The notes: generated by a model not told the origin, from the letters alone. Shown: positions 17,820 through 26,972, numbered from the stretch's first letter. The stretch is DNA of 64,000 nt from Betaproteobacteria bacterium (GCA_016713125.1 JADJPT010000014.1:91666-155665), one strand, 5' to 3'. Numbers and translations: made by a program.

Positions 17820-18719
17820 CTAGTTCGGGTCGCGCACGAACGCCACCAGCGCCCGTCCGAGTTCGGTCTCCGCGGTGTTGAGGTGCGCGACGATGGAGGT
17901 GTGGTTGTGTCCCTGCAGCTGCATGAAGCGCGGCGCGCGGCCCTGCTGCGCGGCGAGCTTGTGCGCCAGTTCCAGGCAGTAGAGGTCGAGCAGCGGGTTC
18001 TCGTACTGCGCGATGGCGATGAAGGTCGGCACCTTCGCGTCGGCGTAGTGGACCGCCGAGCGCTCCTCGAACTTCGCCGCGTCGCTGCCGTAGTAGGCCT
18101 CGACCTTCTTCGCGTTGGGGTTGTCCGGCCGGTTGTCGGCGCGCACCCGGCCGCTGATGACGATCAGCCCGGCGACCGGCGGCCCGCCCTCGGCGCCCGG
18201 CGCGCCGTAGGCATAGGAGGCCGCGTGCGCGGCCCCGGCCGAGTGGCCGAACACGAACAGTCGATCGGGCCTGGCCCCCAGGCTGGCGGCGTGCTCCACC
18301 ACCCAGCGGCAGGCCGCGCGCACGTCCTCGGTGCCGGCCGGGTACTGCGCCTCGGGCGCGCTGCGGTACTCCATGTTCACGGCGACGATGCCGTTGCGCG
18401 CGAACCAGTAGCAGATGTTGGCGTAGAACTCGGGGGTGCGGTCCTTCTCGCCGTCGACGAAGGCGCCGCCGTGCACGAACACCACCACCGGCGCATCGGC
18501 GCACTGCTCGGGGCAGTAGACGTCGAGCACCTGGCGCGGGTGGGTGCCGTAGGCGCGTTCGCGCCTGACGGCGACCCCGGCCTTCGGGCAGCGCGCCAGC
18601 AGCGGCGTGTAGGCCTCGGCCATCATGCGCACGTGGCCGGCCGTGTTGCTCGCCCACTTCGGGCCGATCTCGGCCATCAGCGCGCGCAGTTCGGCGGGGA
18701 TCTCGACTTCGCTGCTCAT
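17820..18719 (-). CDS. Alpha/beta hydrolase (HSL/BD-FAE-like esterase)
   Basis: 299-aa cytosolic esterase-type hydrolase. The oxyanion loop VVVFVHGGAFVDGEKD lies near residue 80, the nucleophile GHSAGAAHA near 160 and the catalytic His in LQGHNHTS near 275. The HGGAF form puts it in the hormone-sensitive-lipase/kynurenine-formamidase-like class. It is the third gene of an operon with a ring-cleavage dioxygenase and an aldehyde dehydrogenase, starting 4 bp after the dehydrogenase stop, so it may hydrolyse a lactone, ester or formamide in the same pathway. Confidence 0.85.
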   Translation of the reverse strand: MSSEVEIPAELRALMAEIGPKWASNTAGHVRMMAEAYTPLLARCPKAGVAVRRERAYGTHPRQVLDVYCPEQCADAPVVVFVHGGAFVDGEKDRTPEFYANICYWFARNGIVAVNMEYRSAPEAQYPAGTEDVRAACRWVVEHAASLGARPDRLFVFGHSAGAAHAASYAYGAPGAEGGPPVAGLIVISGRVRADNRPDNPNAKKVEAYYGSDAAKFEERSAVHYADAKVPTFIAIAQYENPLLDLYCLELAHKLAAQQGRAPRFMQLQGHNHTSIVAHLNTAETELGRALVAFVRDPN

Positions 18720-18723
18720 GCGC

Positions 18724-20163
18724 TCAGGCTCCCGAACGGTTCAGTCCGACGAACTTCCACTGCGAATATTCTTCCATGGCGTAGCGGATGCCTTCGCGGC
18801 CGTAGCCGGACTGCTTCACGCCGCCGAAAGGATACATGTCGAGGCGGAAGCGGCTGGCCTCGTTGATCCACACCGAACCGGAGTCGAAGCGCTCGGCCAC
18901 CTGCATGGCCGCGTCCAGGCTGGCGGTGAAGCAGGCGCCCTGCAGTCCGAACTGCGAATCGTTGGCCTGGTCGATCGCGTCGTCGAGGTCCTTCGCCTGC
19001 TGCACCACCACCACCGGTCCGAACGCCTCCTCGCACAGCATGGGCGAGGAGCGCGGCGCGCCGACCAGGATGCCGGGCGAAACCACGGCGCCCTTGCGCT
19101 GCGGGGCCAGCGCCACCTTGCCGCCGGCCGCGGCGCTCTGTTCGAACATGGCCATCACGCGTTCGGCCGAGGCCACGCTGACCATCGGGCCGACGTCGAC
19201 GCCCTCCTCGTCCGGCAGGCCGACCTTCAGCGACTTCGCCGCGGCGACGAACAGTTCCAGGAACCTGTCGAACACCGCCTGCTCGACGATCACGCGCTGC
19301 GCCGAGATGCACTGCTGGCCGCTGGCCTCGAAGCCGGCGCGCGCGATCTTCTGCGCGGCGTCGGCCAGGTTGGCGTCGGCCAGCACGATGTTGGCGGCGC
19401 TGGAGCCGAGCTCGGCGCAGAACTTCTTCGCGCCGGCCGCGCGGGCCAGCGCTTCGGCGGCGGCCACCCCGCCGGTCAGCGTGACCACGTCGACCATGGG
19501 GTGCGCGGCCAGCGCGCGCGCCGCGTCGCGGTCGCCGGGCACCACGTTGTACAGGCCGTCGGGCAGCCCGGCCTGCCTGCACAGTTCGGCCACCAGCAGC
19601 GCGGTCTCGATGCCGGTCGGGTGCGGTTTCACCACCACCGCGTTGCCGGTGGCCAGCGCCGGGCCGATCTTCTGTATCAGCAGGTTGGCCGGGGCGTTGA
19701 ACGGCGTGATCGCGCCGACCACGCCGCAGGGGATGCGCCGGGCCATGCCGATGTGTCCGGCGCCCAGCGCCACGCTGTCCACCGGCACCAGCTCGCCGCG
19801 CCAGGTGGCCAGTTCCGCGCAGCAGCCGCGCAGGAACTCGGCCACGCGCCCGGCCTCGAAGGTGGCGGCACGGCGCGGCTTGCCGATCGCGCGCACGATG
19901 CTCTCGACGATCGGGCCGGTATTGGCCGAAACGGTTCTGGCGATGGCTTCCAGCCAGGCCAGGCGCGTGGCCGTGCTGGCATGGCGATGCCGGCGGTAGG
20001 CCTCGGCGGCGTTGCGCACCGCCTGATCGACCAGTTCGGCGCCGGCATCCGGCATGCGGTAGCTGAGGCTGCCGTCCACCGGGCTGTACAACTCGATGCG
20101 CGGCACCGTGGCGTCCACCGCCACGGCCTTGCCGCCGATCCAGGCGCCGAGTTCGATGCTCAT
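18724..20163 (-). CDS. NAD(P)-dependent aldehyde dehydrogenase
   Basis: 479 aa, full length. It shows the N-terminal Rossmann region PFNAPANLLIQKIGPALATG with VVVKPHPTG, general-base Glu in FCAELGSSAANIV near residue 240, the catalytic Cys in SGQQCISAQRV near 275 and the terminal YPFGGVKQSGYGREG motif. It oxidises an aldehyde to an acid. The start codon overlaps the stop of the ring-cleavage dioxygenase (ATGA), so a semialdehyde made by ring fission is the natural candidate substrate; this is inference from position. Confidence 0.9.
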   Translation of the reverse strand: MSIELGAWIGGKAVAVDATVPRIELYSPVDGSLSYRMPDAGAELVDQAVRNAAEAYRRHRHASTATRLAWLEAIARTVSANTGPIVESIVRAIGKPRRAATFEAGRVAEFLRGCCAELATWRGELVPVDSVALGAGHIGMARRIPCGVVGAITPFNAPANLLIQKIGPALATGNAVVVKPHPTGIETALLVAELCRQAGLPDGLYNVVPGDRDAARALAAHPMVDVVTLTGGVAAAEALARAAGAKKFCAELGSSAANIVLADANLADAAQKIARAGFEASGQQCISAQRVIVEQAVFDRFLELFVAAAKSLKVGLPDEEGVDVGPMVSVASAERVMAMFEQSAAAGGKVALAPQRKGAVVSPGILVGAPRSSPMLCEEAFGPVVVVQQAKDLDDAIDQANDSQFGLQGACFTASLDAAMQVAERFDSGSVWINEASRFRLDMYPFGGVKQSGYGREGIRYAMEEYSQWKFVGLNRSGA

Positions 20164-21251
20164 GCGTTCTTCCCGAGGTTGTGGCTGGCGCGTTCGCGCT
20201 CGACGTGCATGCGGGTCAGGAAGATCAGCAGCGGATGCACGCCGATGGCGACGATGCCGGGCGCGTCGAACTCGACCAGCAGCTTGCGGTGTTTGCCTTC
20301 GACGCGGTGCCTGTCGGCATAGGCGCCGGGGTCGGCGAAGTAGGCGTCGCGCGCGGCGCGGTCGTTGGCCATGGCGAACAGCGCGCCGGTCAGCGACTGC
20401 AGCTCGGGGGCGATCTGCGGGTAGTGCGGCGCGAAGCCGCCCTTGCCCGCCGGCGTGTACCAGCCCAGCGAGGCGTAGTTGTGGTGCCAGCTCGGGTTCA
20501 TCTGCACCACGTCGGGCTTCCGATCGCCGAGCATGCCGGCGGCCACGCCCCAGCAGCGCAACTCGATGTTGCCGGTGTCGTCGAGCAGCGCCTCCTCGTA
20601 GCCCAGCAGGGTCTTGAGCCGCCCCTGCTTCATCGGCTCGAGCACCGAGAGGTCGAACTCCAGGTTGGGCTTGCTGTAACGGTCGGTGCCGGGGAAATGC
20701 GACATGCCGCCGCTGGCCATCACCACGGCACGCACGCCCATCGCCGCCAGGCTGCGGCCCACCGCCTGGCCGAAGGCGTAGCAGCGCTCCATGGCCGGCT
20801 GCGGCGGCAGGTAGGCGTTGACGAAGATCGGCAGCACCGGCGCGTCACCGATGCCCAGGTGCGTCATCGGGATGCCCAGGGCATAGTCGATCTCGGCGGT
20901 GCTGGTGAAGGCCGGGTCGAAACCCGAGCGGTACAGGTCCTTGACCAGCGCGAAGCCCACCTCGCTGGCGATGTTGAAGTTGAACTCGCGTCCGGCGAAG
21001 GTGCCGCGGCCCTTGCCACCGACGTGCAGCGTGAACGGCGGCGCGACGTTGGCGAAGAACTGCTGGGCGTGGTCGTTGCCGATCACGATCCACACGTCGG
21101 GCTTGAGCGCCTTCAGGCCCTCGCCGATCTGCGCGGCCACCTTCTGCACCGCGGCGATGGTCGCCTTGTCCTCGGTCTCGGGCTGCGTGAAGAACTGCGG
21201 CGCATGCGGCAGCATGCAGCCCCCCAGGATGTACGGATTCAGCGTGCTCAC
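20160..21251 (-). CDS. Class III (LigB-type) extradiol ring-cleavage dioxygenase with LigA-like tail
   Basis: 363 aa. The N-terminal 270 residues are LigB-like: CMLPHAPQFF supplies an early His, KPDVWIVIGNDHAQQFF holds the NDH motif and MASGGMSHFPG a later conserved His. Residues about 285-355 (NDRAARDAYFADPGAYADRH, then HPLLIFLTRMHVERE) resemble the small LigA subunit, making a one-chain dioxygenase as in gallate dioxygenase. It should cleave a catecholic or aminophenolic ring with Fe(II) and O2. The start is GTG at 21251, overlapping an upstream 53-codon frame; AGGGAGA precedes it. The substrate is not deducible. Confidence 0.82.
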   Translation of the reverse strand: MSTLNPYILGGCMLPHAPQFFTQPETEDKATIAAVQKVAAQIGEGLKALKPDVWIVIGNDHAQQFFANVAPPFTLHVGGKGRGTFAGREFNFNIASEVGFALVKDLYRSGFDPAFTSTAEIDYALGIPMTHLGIGDAPVLPIFVNAYLPPQPAMERCYAFGQAVGRSLAAMGVRAVVMASGGMSHFPGTDRYSKPNLEFDLSVLEPMKQGRLKTLLGYEEALLDDTGNIELRCWGVAAGMLGDRKPDVVQMNPSWHHNYASLGWYTPAGKGGFAPHYPQIAPELQSLTGALFAMANDRAARDAYFADPGAYADRHRVEGKHRKLLVEFDAPGIVAIGVHPLLIFLTRMHVERERASHNLGKNA

Positions 21252-21409
21252 AGCTTCTCTCCCTTGCTGCGACGCTCGGCGACCTCTGGCGAGGCGCGTT
21301 GCACCGCGTTGACGATGCCTGCATGGCCGCTGCGGCGCAGGATCCTGCCGGCCGACTCACGTGGAATGGTAGCCCCGTCCTGCATCGCCTGCCCGCAGAA
21401 GCTGCCCAT
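21248..21409 (-). CDS. Small hypothetical protein, translationally coupled
   Basis: 53-codon frame (starts MGSFCGQAMQDGATIPRESA, ends RRSKGEKL) whose TGA overlaps the GTG start of the ring-cleavage dioxygenase. Third positions are strongly G/C-rich, as in real genes here, and the candidate GntR operator lies 48 nt upstream. It matches no family I know. It may be a leader peptide, a small accessory subunit, or chance. Its ribosome site is weak. Confidence 0.4.
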   Translation of the reverse strand: MGSFCGQAMQDGATIPRESAGRILRRSGHAGIVNAVQRASPEVAERRSKGEKL

Positions 21410-21456
21410 TCGTCGCGCGGGATCATAGTTCCCGCGCCTTCAATGAGTTAGGGTGT

Positions 21457-21468
21457 ATCGTATACTAT
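21457..21468. promoter_or_regulatory. Candidate GntR/FCD operator, copy 1
   Basis: ATCGTATACTAT lies between the divergent gntR gene and the ring-cleavage operon. The GTATAC core with flanking AT/TA pairs fits the half-site pattern of FCD-type GntR proteins. The same ATCGTATAC string recurs upstream of the Rieske operon and of the aspartate-dehydrogenase-like operon. Confidence 0.55.
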
Positions 21469-21571
21469 TCAAACAGCCTTGTCCGGGTGCCGCCCGCGCG
21501 GCACGCACGCCGCCGTCCGGGCTCGGCGATAATTCGGCCGACTCGTCCATCCGCGCCGCCAGCCATCCAAC

Positions 21572-22297
21572 GTGCCCACCCGACGCCCGACTTCAAAGCC
21601 TGCCCGCCGCCCGCTGCACGACGAGATCGTGCCGATCCTCAGGCAGGAGATCATCACCGCCAAGTGGCCGCCGGGGCAGCGCCTGCCCGAGCCGCTGCTG
21701 TGCGAACGTTTCGGCGTCTCGCGCACCCCGCTGCGCGATGCGCTGAAGGTGCTGGCCGGCGAAGGGCTGCTGGAACTCACGCGCAACAGCGGCGCGGTGG
21801 TGACCGAACCGACCGCCGACGACATCGAAGGCAAGCTGGCGCTGATCGAATTGCTCGAATGCCATGCCGCCGCCGAGGCCTGTGCGCGCGCCAGCGAGGC
21901 CGAGCTGCGCCAGATCGCGAAACTGCACCAGCAGATGGGCGAGGCCTTCGCGCGCCGCGACATGAGCCGCTACTTCCGCCTGAACGACGAGGTGCATGCT
22001 GCAGCCATCGCCGCCGCGCACAACGCCACGCTGGTGGACATGCACACCAACCTGTCGCGCCACGTCGAGCGGCTGCGCTTCCTGGCCAACGCGCACGAGG
22101 ACCTCAGCGTGGACTCCTGGTCCGAGCACGACAACTACATCCAGGCGCTGCTGGCGCGCGATGCGCGGCGCGTGGTGATCACGCTGCGCGCCCATCTGCA
22201 GCGCGTGTCGCGCAAGATCAACGAGGAACTGCAGAAGCACCCGGCCGCGCTGCGCGCGCCCGGGCGCCGCCAGAAGGCTCTTACTGCTCCATCTTGA
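21572..22297 (+). CDS. GntR-family regulator, FadR/FCD subfamily
   Basis: 241 aa. A winged helix occupies residues about 12-80 (LHDEIVPILRQEIITAKWPP, then FGVSRTPLRDALKVLAGEGL). An all-helical FCD ligand domain spans about 95-225, with metal-site-like residues in FRLNDEVHAAAI and a late His in DSWSEHDNYIQAL. FCD regulators usually respond to organic acids. The GTG start at 21572 is the only one fitting the N-terminus. It is divergent from the ring-cleavage operon and is the best candidate to bind the three GTATAC sites. Confidence 0.88.
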   Translation: MPTRRPTSKPARRPLHDEIVPILRQEIITAKWPPGQRLPEPLLCERFGVSRTPLRDALKVLAGEGLLELTRNSGAVVTEPTADDIEGKLALIELLECHAAAEACARASEAELRQIAKLHQQMGEAFARRDMSRYFRLNDEVHAAAIAAAHNATLVDMHTNLSRHVERLRFLANAHEDLSVDSWSEHDNYIQALLARDARRVVITLRAHLQRVSRKINEELQKHPAALRAPGRRQKALTAPS

Positions 22298-23154
22298 AGT
22301 TGGCGACCTTGCCGGCACGCGTCCAGCGGTCGATCTCGGCGCGCACGAAGGTGGCCAGCTCCGGCGAGGTGCTGCCCACCGGCGTGGCGCCGAGGGTGCG
22401 CAGGCGTGCGACGAAGTCCGGCGCATTGGTGGCCTTGGCCACTTCGGTGCTCAACTTCCTGGTGATGTCGGCCGGCAGCCCGGCCGGCGCGAACATCGCG
22501 TACCAGGCCGTGACCACGAAGCCCGGGTAGCCCTGCTCGGTATAGGTCGGGATGTCCGAGCCCGGCAGGCGCTGCGGCGCGGCCAGCGCCAGCGCACGGA
22601 TCTTGCCGGCCTTGACGTGCGGATCGGCGGCGGCGGCGCCCACCGACATGAAGCTGATCTGTCCCGCCACCAGGTCGGCGATCGACGGTCCCACGCCCTT
22701 GTAGGGGATATGGTTGGCCTCGAAGCCGGCCAGGTTCGCGAACATGGCCGCGCCCAGATGGTGCGGCGAACCGTTGCCGGCCGACCCGTAGGGCATGCCC
22801 GGCTTGGATTTGGCCAGCTTCACGAACTCGGCCAGGGTATTGGCCGGCACGCCGGCGTTGACCACCAGCACGTGCGGAATGGTGGTGACCAGCGAGATGG
22901 GCGTGAAATCCTTGACCGCGTCATACGTCAGCTTGGGGTTCAGCGCCGGGTTGATGCCGTGCGTGGTGGTGGCGCCGAGCATGATGGTGTAGCCGTCGGG
23001 CGCGGACTTGGCCGTGCGCTCGGAGCCGATCGCCCCGGCCGCGCCGGACACGTTCTCGACGATGACCGTCTGGCCCCGGATAGGTCTGTGCCAGCGCGGT
23101 CCCCGCGCAGGCGGCTCCGAGCAGGGAAACGAGAATCAGTCGACGCAGCAGCAT
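22281..23154 (-). pseudogene. Bug/TctC-type receptor with internal deletion
   Basis: Periplasmic solute-binding protein of the tripartite tricarboxylate (Bug) family. The signal peptide (MLLRRLILVSLLGAACAG, cut before QTYP) and the region from QTVIVENVSGAAGAIGSE to the C-terminus are good. Between them about 35 residues are absent (the usual KPIRLIVPFAPGG segment), and the frame changes near 23078. The gap is larger than a base-call error, so this is either a true deletion or a misassembly. Its 3' end overlaps the convergent gntR by 17 bp. AAGGAGATAAAAC precedes the ATG. It would have served the Rieske oxygenase operon. Confidence 0.75.
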
Positions 23155-23226
23155 GTTTTATCTCCTTGGAACGCAGTTGATCCGGTGCGATCGCTCCGCG
23201 GCCGGGCCGCGGAGCGCATGCGCAAA

Positions 23227-23709
23227 TCAGACCGGGATGACGAGCAGGGTGTCGACCCGGTTCGAATCGAGCACCACCGTCCTCTCGCGGAAAAGCAATT
23301 TTCCTGCCTGCTCCACGACCACGTCGTCGTAGAAGCCGGCGACGAACAGCGACTGCTCGCCGGTGCGCATGGTGCGCACGATGGCGAAGTTGGTGTGCAG
23401 GCGCCAGCCGCCCTGCTCCTCGCCCTTGAGCCGCATGCTGGAAACCAGGTGCCGGTACCAGTGCGGTTCGTAGATGTTGGCGCGACGCAGGGAAAGGATG
23501 CGATCGCGCAGCATGCCCCTGCCCTCGCAGTGCATGAGGCCGGCCGGCCAGCCGTTCAGGTAGGACTCGCGCGGCAGGATGCGGTACAGGCATTCCTCGG
23601 TGAAGAATTCCTGCCAGGACTCCAGGCGGTCGTTGTCGATGCAGTCCACGTAGGCGGACTGCAGGCGATCCACACGGCCGAGGATGCGTGCTTCTTCGAT
23701 TTCGTTCAT
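23227..23709 (-). CDS. Aromatic-ring-hydroxylating dioxygenase beta subunit
   Basis: 160-aa NTF2-like small subunit. DCIDNDRLESWQEFFTEECL near residue 23, RILPRESYLNGWP, an EPHWYRHLVSSMRL segment and a C-terminal FRERTVVLDSNRVDTLLVIP are characteristic. The subunit is structural and stabilises the alpha3beta3 oxygenase. It follows the alpha-subunit gene by 17 bp. Sequence style resembles NagH of salicylate 5-hydroxylase. The ATG at 23709 is preferred because longer frames only run into the alpha gene out of phase. Confidence 0.88.
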   Translation of the reverse strand: MNEIEEARILGRVDRLQSAYVDCIDNDRLESWQEFFTEECLYRILPRESYLNGWPAGLMHCEGRGMLRDRILSLRRANIYEPHWYRHLVSSMRLKGEEQGGWRLHTNFAIVRTMRTGEQSLFVAGFYDDVVVEQAGKLLFRERTVVLDSNRVDTLLVIPV

Positions 23710-23726
23710 GGTGGTATCCGCGGCGC

Positions 23727-24980
23727 TCACAGCGACATCAGGCCGCGATAGGCCTTCCAGAACCCGCGCACCGAGGCCTCGCTGACGCGGCTCTTCTGCG
23801 ATTCGACGGTGCGCCCGCCCATCTCCAGCACGGCCTCGCGGTCGCCGTCCTGCTGGATGCTGCGCTGGACGAAATTGCCCACCGCGCCGTCCTCCATGGA
23901 CACCAGTCCGGCCGGGCCGACCAGGTTGCTCTGCATCAGGCGCATGCGCTGCTGCTCGGGCGTGTCGTCCTCGTAGCCGAACAGGATCCATTGCAGCTCG
24001 GTCTCGTCCACCCCTTTGGGCACCACCAGGCGCACGGCCAGCGCGTTCTGCACCTGCTGCACGATGAAGGTCGGGAAGATGCCCTGGATGGCATTGGTGA
24101 CGCCGTCCTCGTACTCCGGCCAGACCTTGAGCAGCCCGTAGTCGGAGAGGTCGAAGTCCTTGTTCATGGCGCGCAGCGAATCGCCCTGATACTCGGAGCC
24201 CTTGGCCTCGTCGGAGGCCATCTTCGACCAGCTGATGTGGTGGCCGCCGGAATCGGACAGCTCGAGCGCGCCGTCCATGGTCAGGCGGTTCAGGCCGAAG
24301 GTGGTGAAGAAGGTGTGCAGCAGGCTGGCGTGGTAGGCGTCCTTGACGTTCTCCACGTACAGCTTCCAGTTGTTGTGCAGGTACTGCACGTAGGCGCCGA
24401 TGATCTTCACCGGACGGTTGAAGATGCGCTCGATGTGGGCGGTCATGCGCGGACCCAGCCAGTCGCGCAGCGGCGCGACGGTTTCCGAGAAGCTGGCGAA
24501 CACCAGGCCGTTGATGGTCTCGACGCGCAGCTTGCGCAGGCCGTGCTTGGCCATGTCGAAATCCTCGGGCAGGCCGCCCTGGCCGCGCACGCCGCGCTTG
24601 AAGGCCACGCTCTGCAGCTTGCCGTCGAAGTCGTACACCCAGTTGTGATAGATGCAGGTGAAGTCCTTCTTGTTGCCACGGTTGTCGATGCACAGCATCG
24701 AGCCGCGGTGCGCGCAGCGGTTGACGAACACCTTCACCACGCCCTGCGGGTCGCGCGCGACGATCACCGGGGTGTCGCCGATGTGGTTGGTCTTGTAGTC
24801 GCCCGGGTTCGGCAGCTCGAGCTCCAGCGCCACGAAATGCCAGGCCTCGCCGCGGAACACGCGCTCCTGCTCGAGCTGGTAGATCTCCTTGTCGGTGTAG
24901 ATCTGGAACGGCACGCGGGCTTCGCCCATCTGCGGCCACCGCACCATGGGAACGGCCGTCGTCTGCTGTGTAGCGCTCAT
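23727..24980 (-). CDS. Rieske non-heme iron oxygenase alpha subunit (NagG-like)
   Basis: 417 aa. The Rieske [2Fe-2S] ligands are visible as NRCAHRGSM and FTCIYHNWVYDFDG (C-X-H...C-X2-H) at residues about 85-115. The mononuclear iron site is DAYHASLLH (D-X2-H-X4-H) near 210, preceded by the NNWKLYVENVK bridge. Overall sequence style matches salicylate 5-hydroxylase large subunit/anthranilate-type oxygenases. GGAGG lies 5 nt before the ATG. No ferredoxin or reductase gene is adjacent, so electron donors must be elsewhere. A GntR-type operator copy lies 82 nt upstream. Confidence 0.9.
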   Translation of the reverse strand: MSATQQTTAVPMVRWPQMGEARVPFQIYTDKEIYQLEQERVFRGEAWHFVALELELPNPGDYKTNHIGDTPVIVARDPQGVVKVFVNRCAHRGSMLCIDNRGNKKDFTCIYHNWVYDFDGKLQSVAFKRGVRGQGGLPEDFDMAKHGLRKLRVETINGLVFASFSETVAPLRDWLGPRMTAHIERIFNRPVKIIGAYVQYLHNNWKLYVENVKDAYHASLLHTFFTTFGLNRLTMDGALELSDSGGHHISWSKMASDEAKGSEYQGDSLRAMNKDFDLSDYGLLKVWPEYEDGVTNAIQGIFPTFIVQQVQNALAVRLVVPKGVDETELQWILFGYEDDTPEQQRMRLMQSNLVGPAGLVSMEDGAVGNFVQRSIQQDGDREAVLEMGGRTVESQKSRVSEASVRGFWKAYRGLMSL

Positions 24981-25061
24981 GTCTGCCTCCGTGTGGCGCG
25001 CGCGTGGCGCACCCGATTCAAGCCTGCGAACTGCCGCGGCCGGCGATCTGCCGAGCCGATG

Positions 25062-25073
25062 ATCGTATACGGT
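25062..25073. promoter_or_regulatory. Candidate GntR/FCD operator, copy 2
   Basis: ATCGTATACGGT in the gap between the tetR stop and the Rieske alpha start, 82 nt upstream of the latter. It shares the ATCGTATAC core with the sites at 21457 and 40370. Confidence 0.5.
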
Positions 25074-25103
25074 CGCCCCTGCCCCCGCAATGCGCGATGC
25101 GCA

Positions 25104-25763
25104 TCACGCCCGCCCGGCCACCGCCGGGCGCAGGGTGGCCAGCGCCTCCGCCAGGTGGCGTCGCGCCAGCGAGCGCGTGGCCGCCACCGGGTTCAGCAAC
25201 TGCAGGGTCACGGCGCCGTGCGCCGCGATCAGCAGCTGCTCGGCGGCTTTGCCGGCATCCAGCCCGCTGCGAAACTCTCCCGCGGCGATGCCGTCCTCCA
25301 GCAACTTGCGCCAGAAGCGCCGCTGGCGCTCGTAGCGCCGGCGCTGCTCGGCCTGCATGCCCTTGTTGCGCGAGCCCAGCGCCAGGTAATTGATCCAGAA
25401 CAGCCACCAGCGATCGTGCACGCCCTGCATCACATACGACATGAGCAGACGTTCGAGCTGGGCGGCCGGCGAGCCGCGATACTGCTCCCAGTCCTGTGGC
25501 AGGTGGTAGGCGGCCTCCAGCGCGGCCACCAGCAGGTTCTGCTTGTTGCCGAAGTGGTAGTTCAGCGTTCCGGTGCTGACCCCGGCCAGCGCGGCGATCT
25601 CGCGCATCGAGACCTTCTCCACGCCTTCGCGCGAAATCAGGTCGTAGACCGCGCCGAGCAGGATCTGGCGCTGCTCCTGGCCGTCGCCGCGCAACGCGGC
25701 GCGCGGCCGGCCGGCACGGCGTGGCCCGGTCGCCTTGCGGTGCGGTGCGGGACCGGGCTTCAA
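25104..25763 (-). CDS. TetR/AcrR-family regulator
   Basis: 219 aa. The HTH at about residues 35-80 (AVYDLISREGVEKVSMREIA, then TGTLNYHFGNKQNLL) is classic TetR. The ligand domain is helical (LERLLMSYVMQGVHDRWWLF). The start appears to be TTG at 25763, with GGAG about 9 nt upstream; no in-frame ATG fits. It lies 12 bp after the acyl-CoA dehydrogenase stop on the same strand, so it is probably the last gene of the ligase-dehydrogenase operon and its local repressor. Confidence 0.85.
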   Translation of the reverse strand: MKPGPAPHRKATGPRRAGRPRAALRGDGQEQRQILLGAVYDLISREGVEKVSMREIAALAGVSTGTLNYHFGNKQNLLVAALEAAYHLPQDWEQYRGSPAAQLERLLMSYVMQGVHDRWWLFWINYLALGSRNKGMQAEQRRRYERQRRFWRKLLEDGIAAGEFRSGLDAGKAAEQLLIAAHGAVTLQLLNPVAATRSLARRHLAEALATLRPAVAGRA

Positions 25764-25775
25764 TTCACCGCTCCA

Positions 25776-26966
25776 TCACAAGCCCAGCCAGGCCTTGGCG
25801 AGGATGTTGCGCTGCACTTCGTCGGAACCGCCGTAGATCGTGGTCTTGCGGTAGTTCAGATAGCGCGCCCCCAGGCCGGCGACCAAGGCCTCGAACTCCT
25901 CCTGCGGGTCATCGTCCAGGCGCGACTTGTACTGCCCCTGCGGCCCGACCGCGGCCAGCATCAGCTCGGTCAGCATCTGCTGGATCTGGGTGCCCTTGAT
26001 CTTGAGCAGCGAGACTTCCGGTCCCGGCGGACGGCCGGTGCGGCGCATGCGGTCGAGGAAGCGCAGGTTGGTCAGTTCCAGCGCCGCCAGCTCCACCTCG
26101 ACCCGCGAGATGCGGTCGCGAAAGCGCGTGTTCTCGTACAGCGGCCGGCCGCCGTCGGACTGCGCGCGCGCCAGTTCCTTCAGGCGCGCCAGCTGGCGCT
26201 TGGACCCGCCGATGCGCCCCGAGTTCATGCGCTCGTAGCCGAGCAGGTACTTGGCCACCGTCCAGCCCTTGTTCTCCTCGTGCACCAGGTTCCCGGCCGG
26301 CACGCGCACGCCGTCGAAGAACACCTCGTTCACCTCGTGCGTGCCGTCCATCAGGATCAGCGGCCGGATGGTGATGCCCGGGCTCTTCATGTCGATCAGC
26401 AGGAAGGAAATGCCTTCCTGCTTCTTGGCTGCGCCGGGATCGGTGCGCACCAGGCAGAACATCCAGTCGGCCCATTGCGCGTAGGTGGTCCAGATCTTCT
26501 GGCCGGTGACCACGTAATGGTCCCCGTCGCGCACGGCGCGCGTCTTCAGCGCCGCGAGGTCCGATCCCGCGCCGGGTTCGGAATAACCCTGGCACCAGAA
26601 CTCCTCGCCGCTGTGGATCTTCGGCAGGAAGCGCGCCTTCTGCGCCTGCGTGCCGAACTGCAACAGCACCGGCGCGCACATCATCAGCGCCAGGGCCGGA
26701 ATCGGCGGCGTGCCCGCGTAACCGCACTCCTCCTCGAACATGTAGCGCTGCACCACGTTCCAGCCCGGGCCGCCCCACTCGACCGGCCAGTGCGGCGCGA
26801 TCCAGCCCTTCCCGGACAGGATGGCGTGCCAGCGGCGCACGTCCTCCTTCTCGAGCTCGGCGTAGCGCGCCACCTTGGCCTTCAGGTCGGCCGGCAGGTT
26901 GGCCGCCAGCCATTCGCGCACCTCGTCTCGGAACGCGAGTTCCTCTGCGGAAAAATTCAGATCCAT
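25776..26966 (-). CDS. Acyl-CoA dehydrogenase
   Basis: 396-aa FAD enzyme. It shows the N-terminal helical domain (MDLNFSAEELAFRDEVREWL), FAD-binding WCQGYSEPGAGSDLAALKT near residue 125 and KIWTTYAQWADW near 160, and the C-terminal RKTTIYGGSDEVQRNILAK. In many family members the catalytic Glu lies in a YEG motif; here the corresponding position is Gly (IYGGSDE), as in FadE/PimC-like dehydrogenases. It probably oxidises the CoA ester made by the neighbouring ligase, whose gene ends 6 bp upstream. Confidence 0.88.
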   Translation of the reverse strand: MDLNFSAEELAFRDEVREWLAANLPADLKAKVARYAELEKEDVRRWHAILSGKGWIAPHWPVEWGGPGWNVVQRYMFEEECGYAGTPPIPALALMMCAPVLLQFGTQAQKARFLPKIHSGEEFWCQGYSEPGAGSDLAALKTRAVRDGDHYVVTGQKIWTTYAQWADWMFCLVRTDPGAAKKQEGISFLLIDMKSPGITIRPLILMDGTHEVNEVFFDGVRVPAGNLVHEENKGWTVAKYLLGYERMNSGRIGGSKRQLARLKELARAQSDGGRPLYENTRFRDRISRVEVELAALELTNLRFLDRMRRTGRPPGPEVSLLKIKGTQIQQMLTELMLAAVGPQGQYKSRLDDDPQEEFEALVAGLGARYLNYRKTTIYGGSDEVQRNILAKAWLGL

Positions 26967-26972
26967 GCCGCC

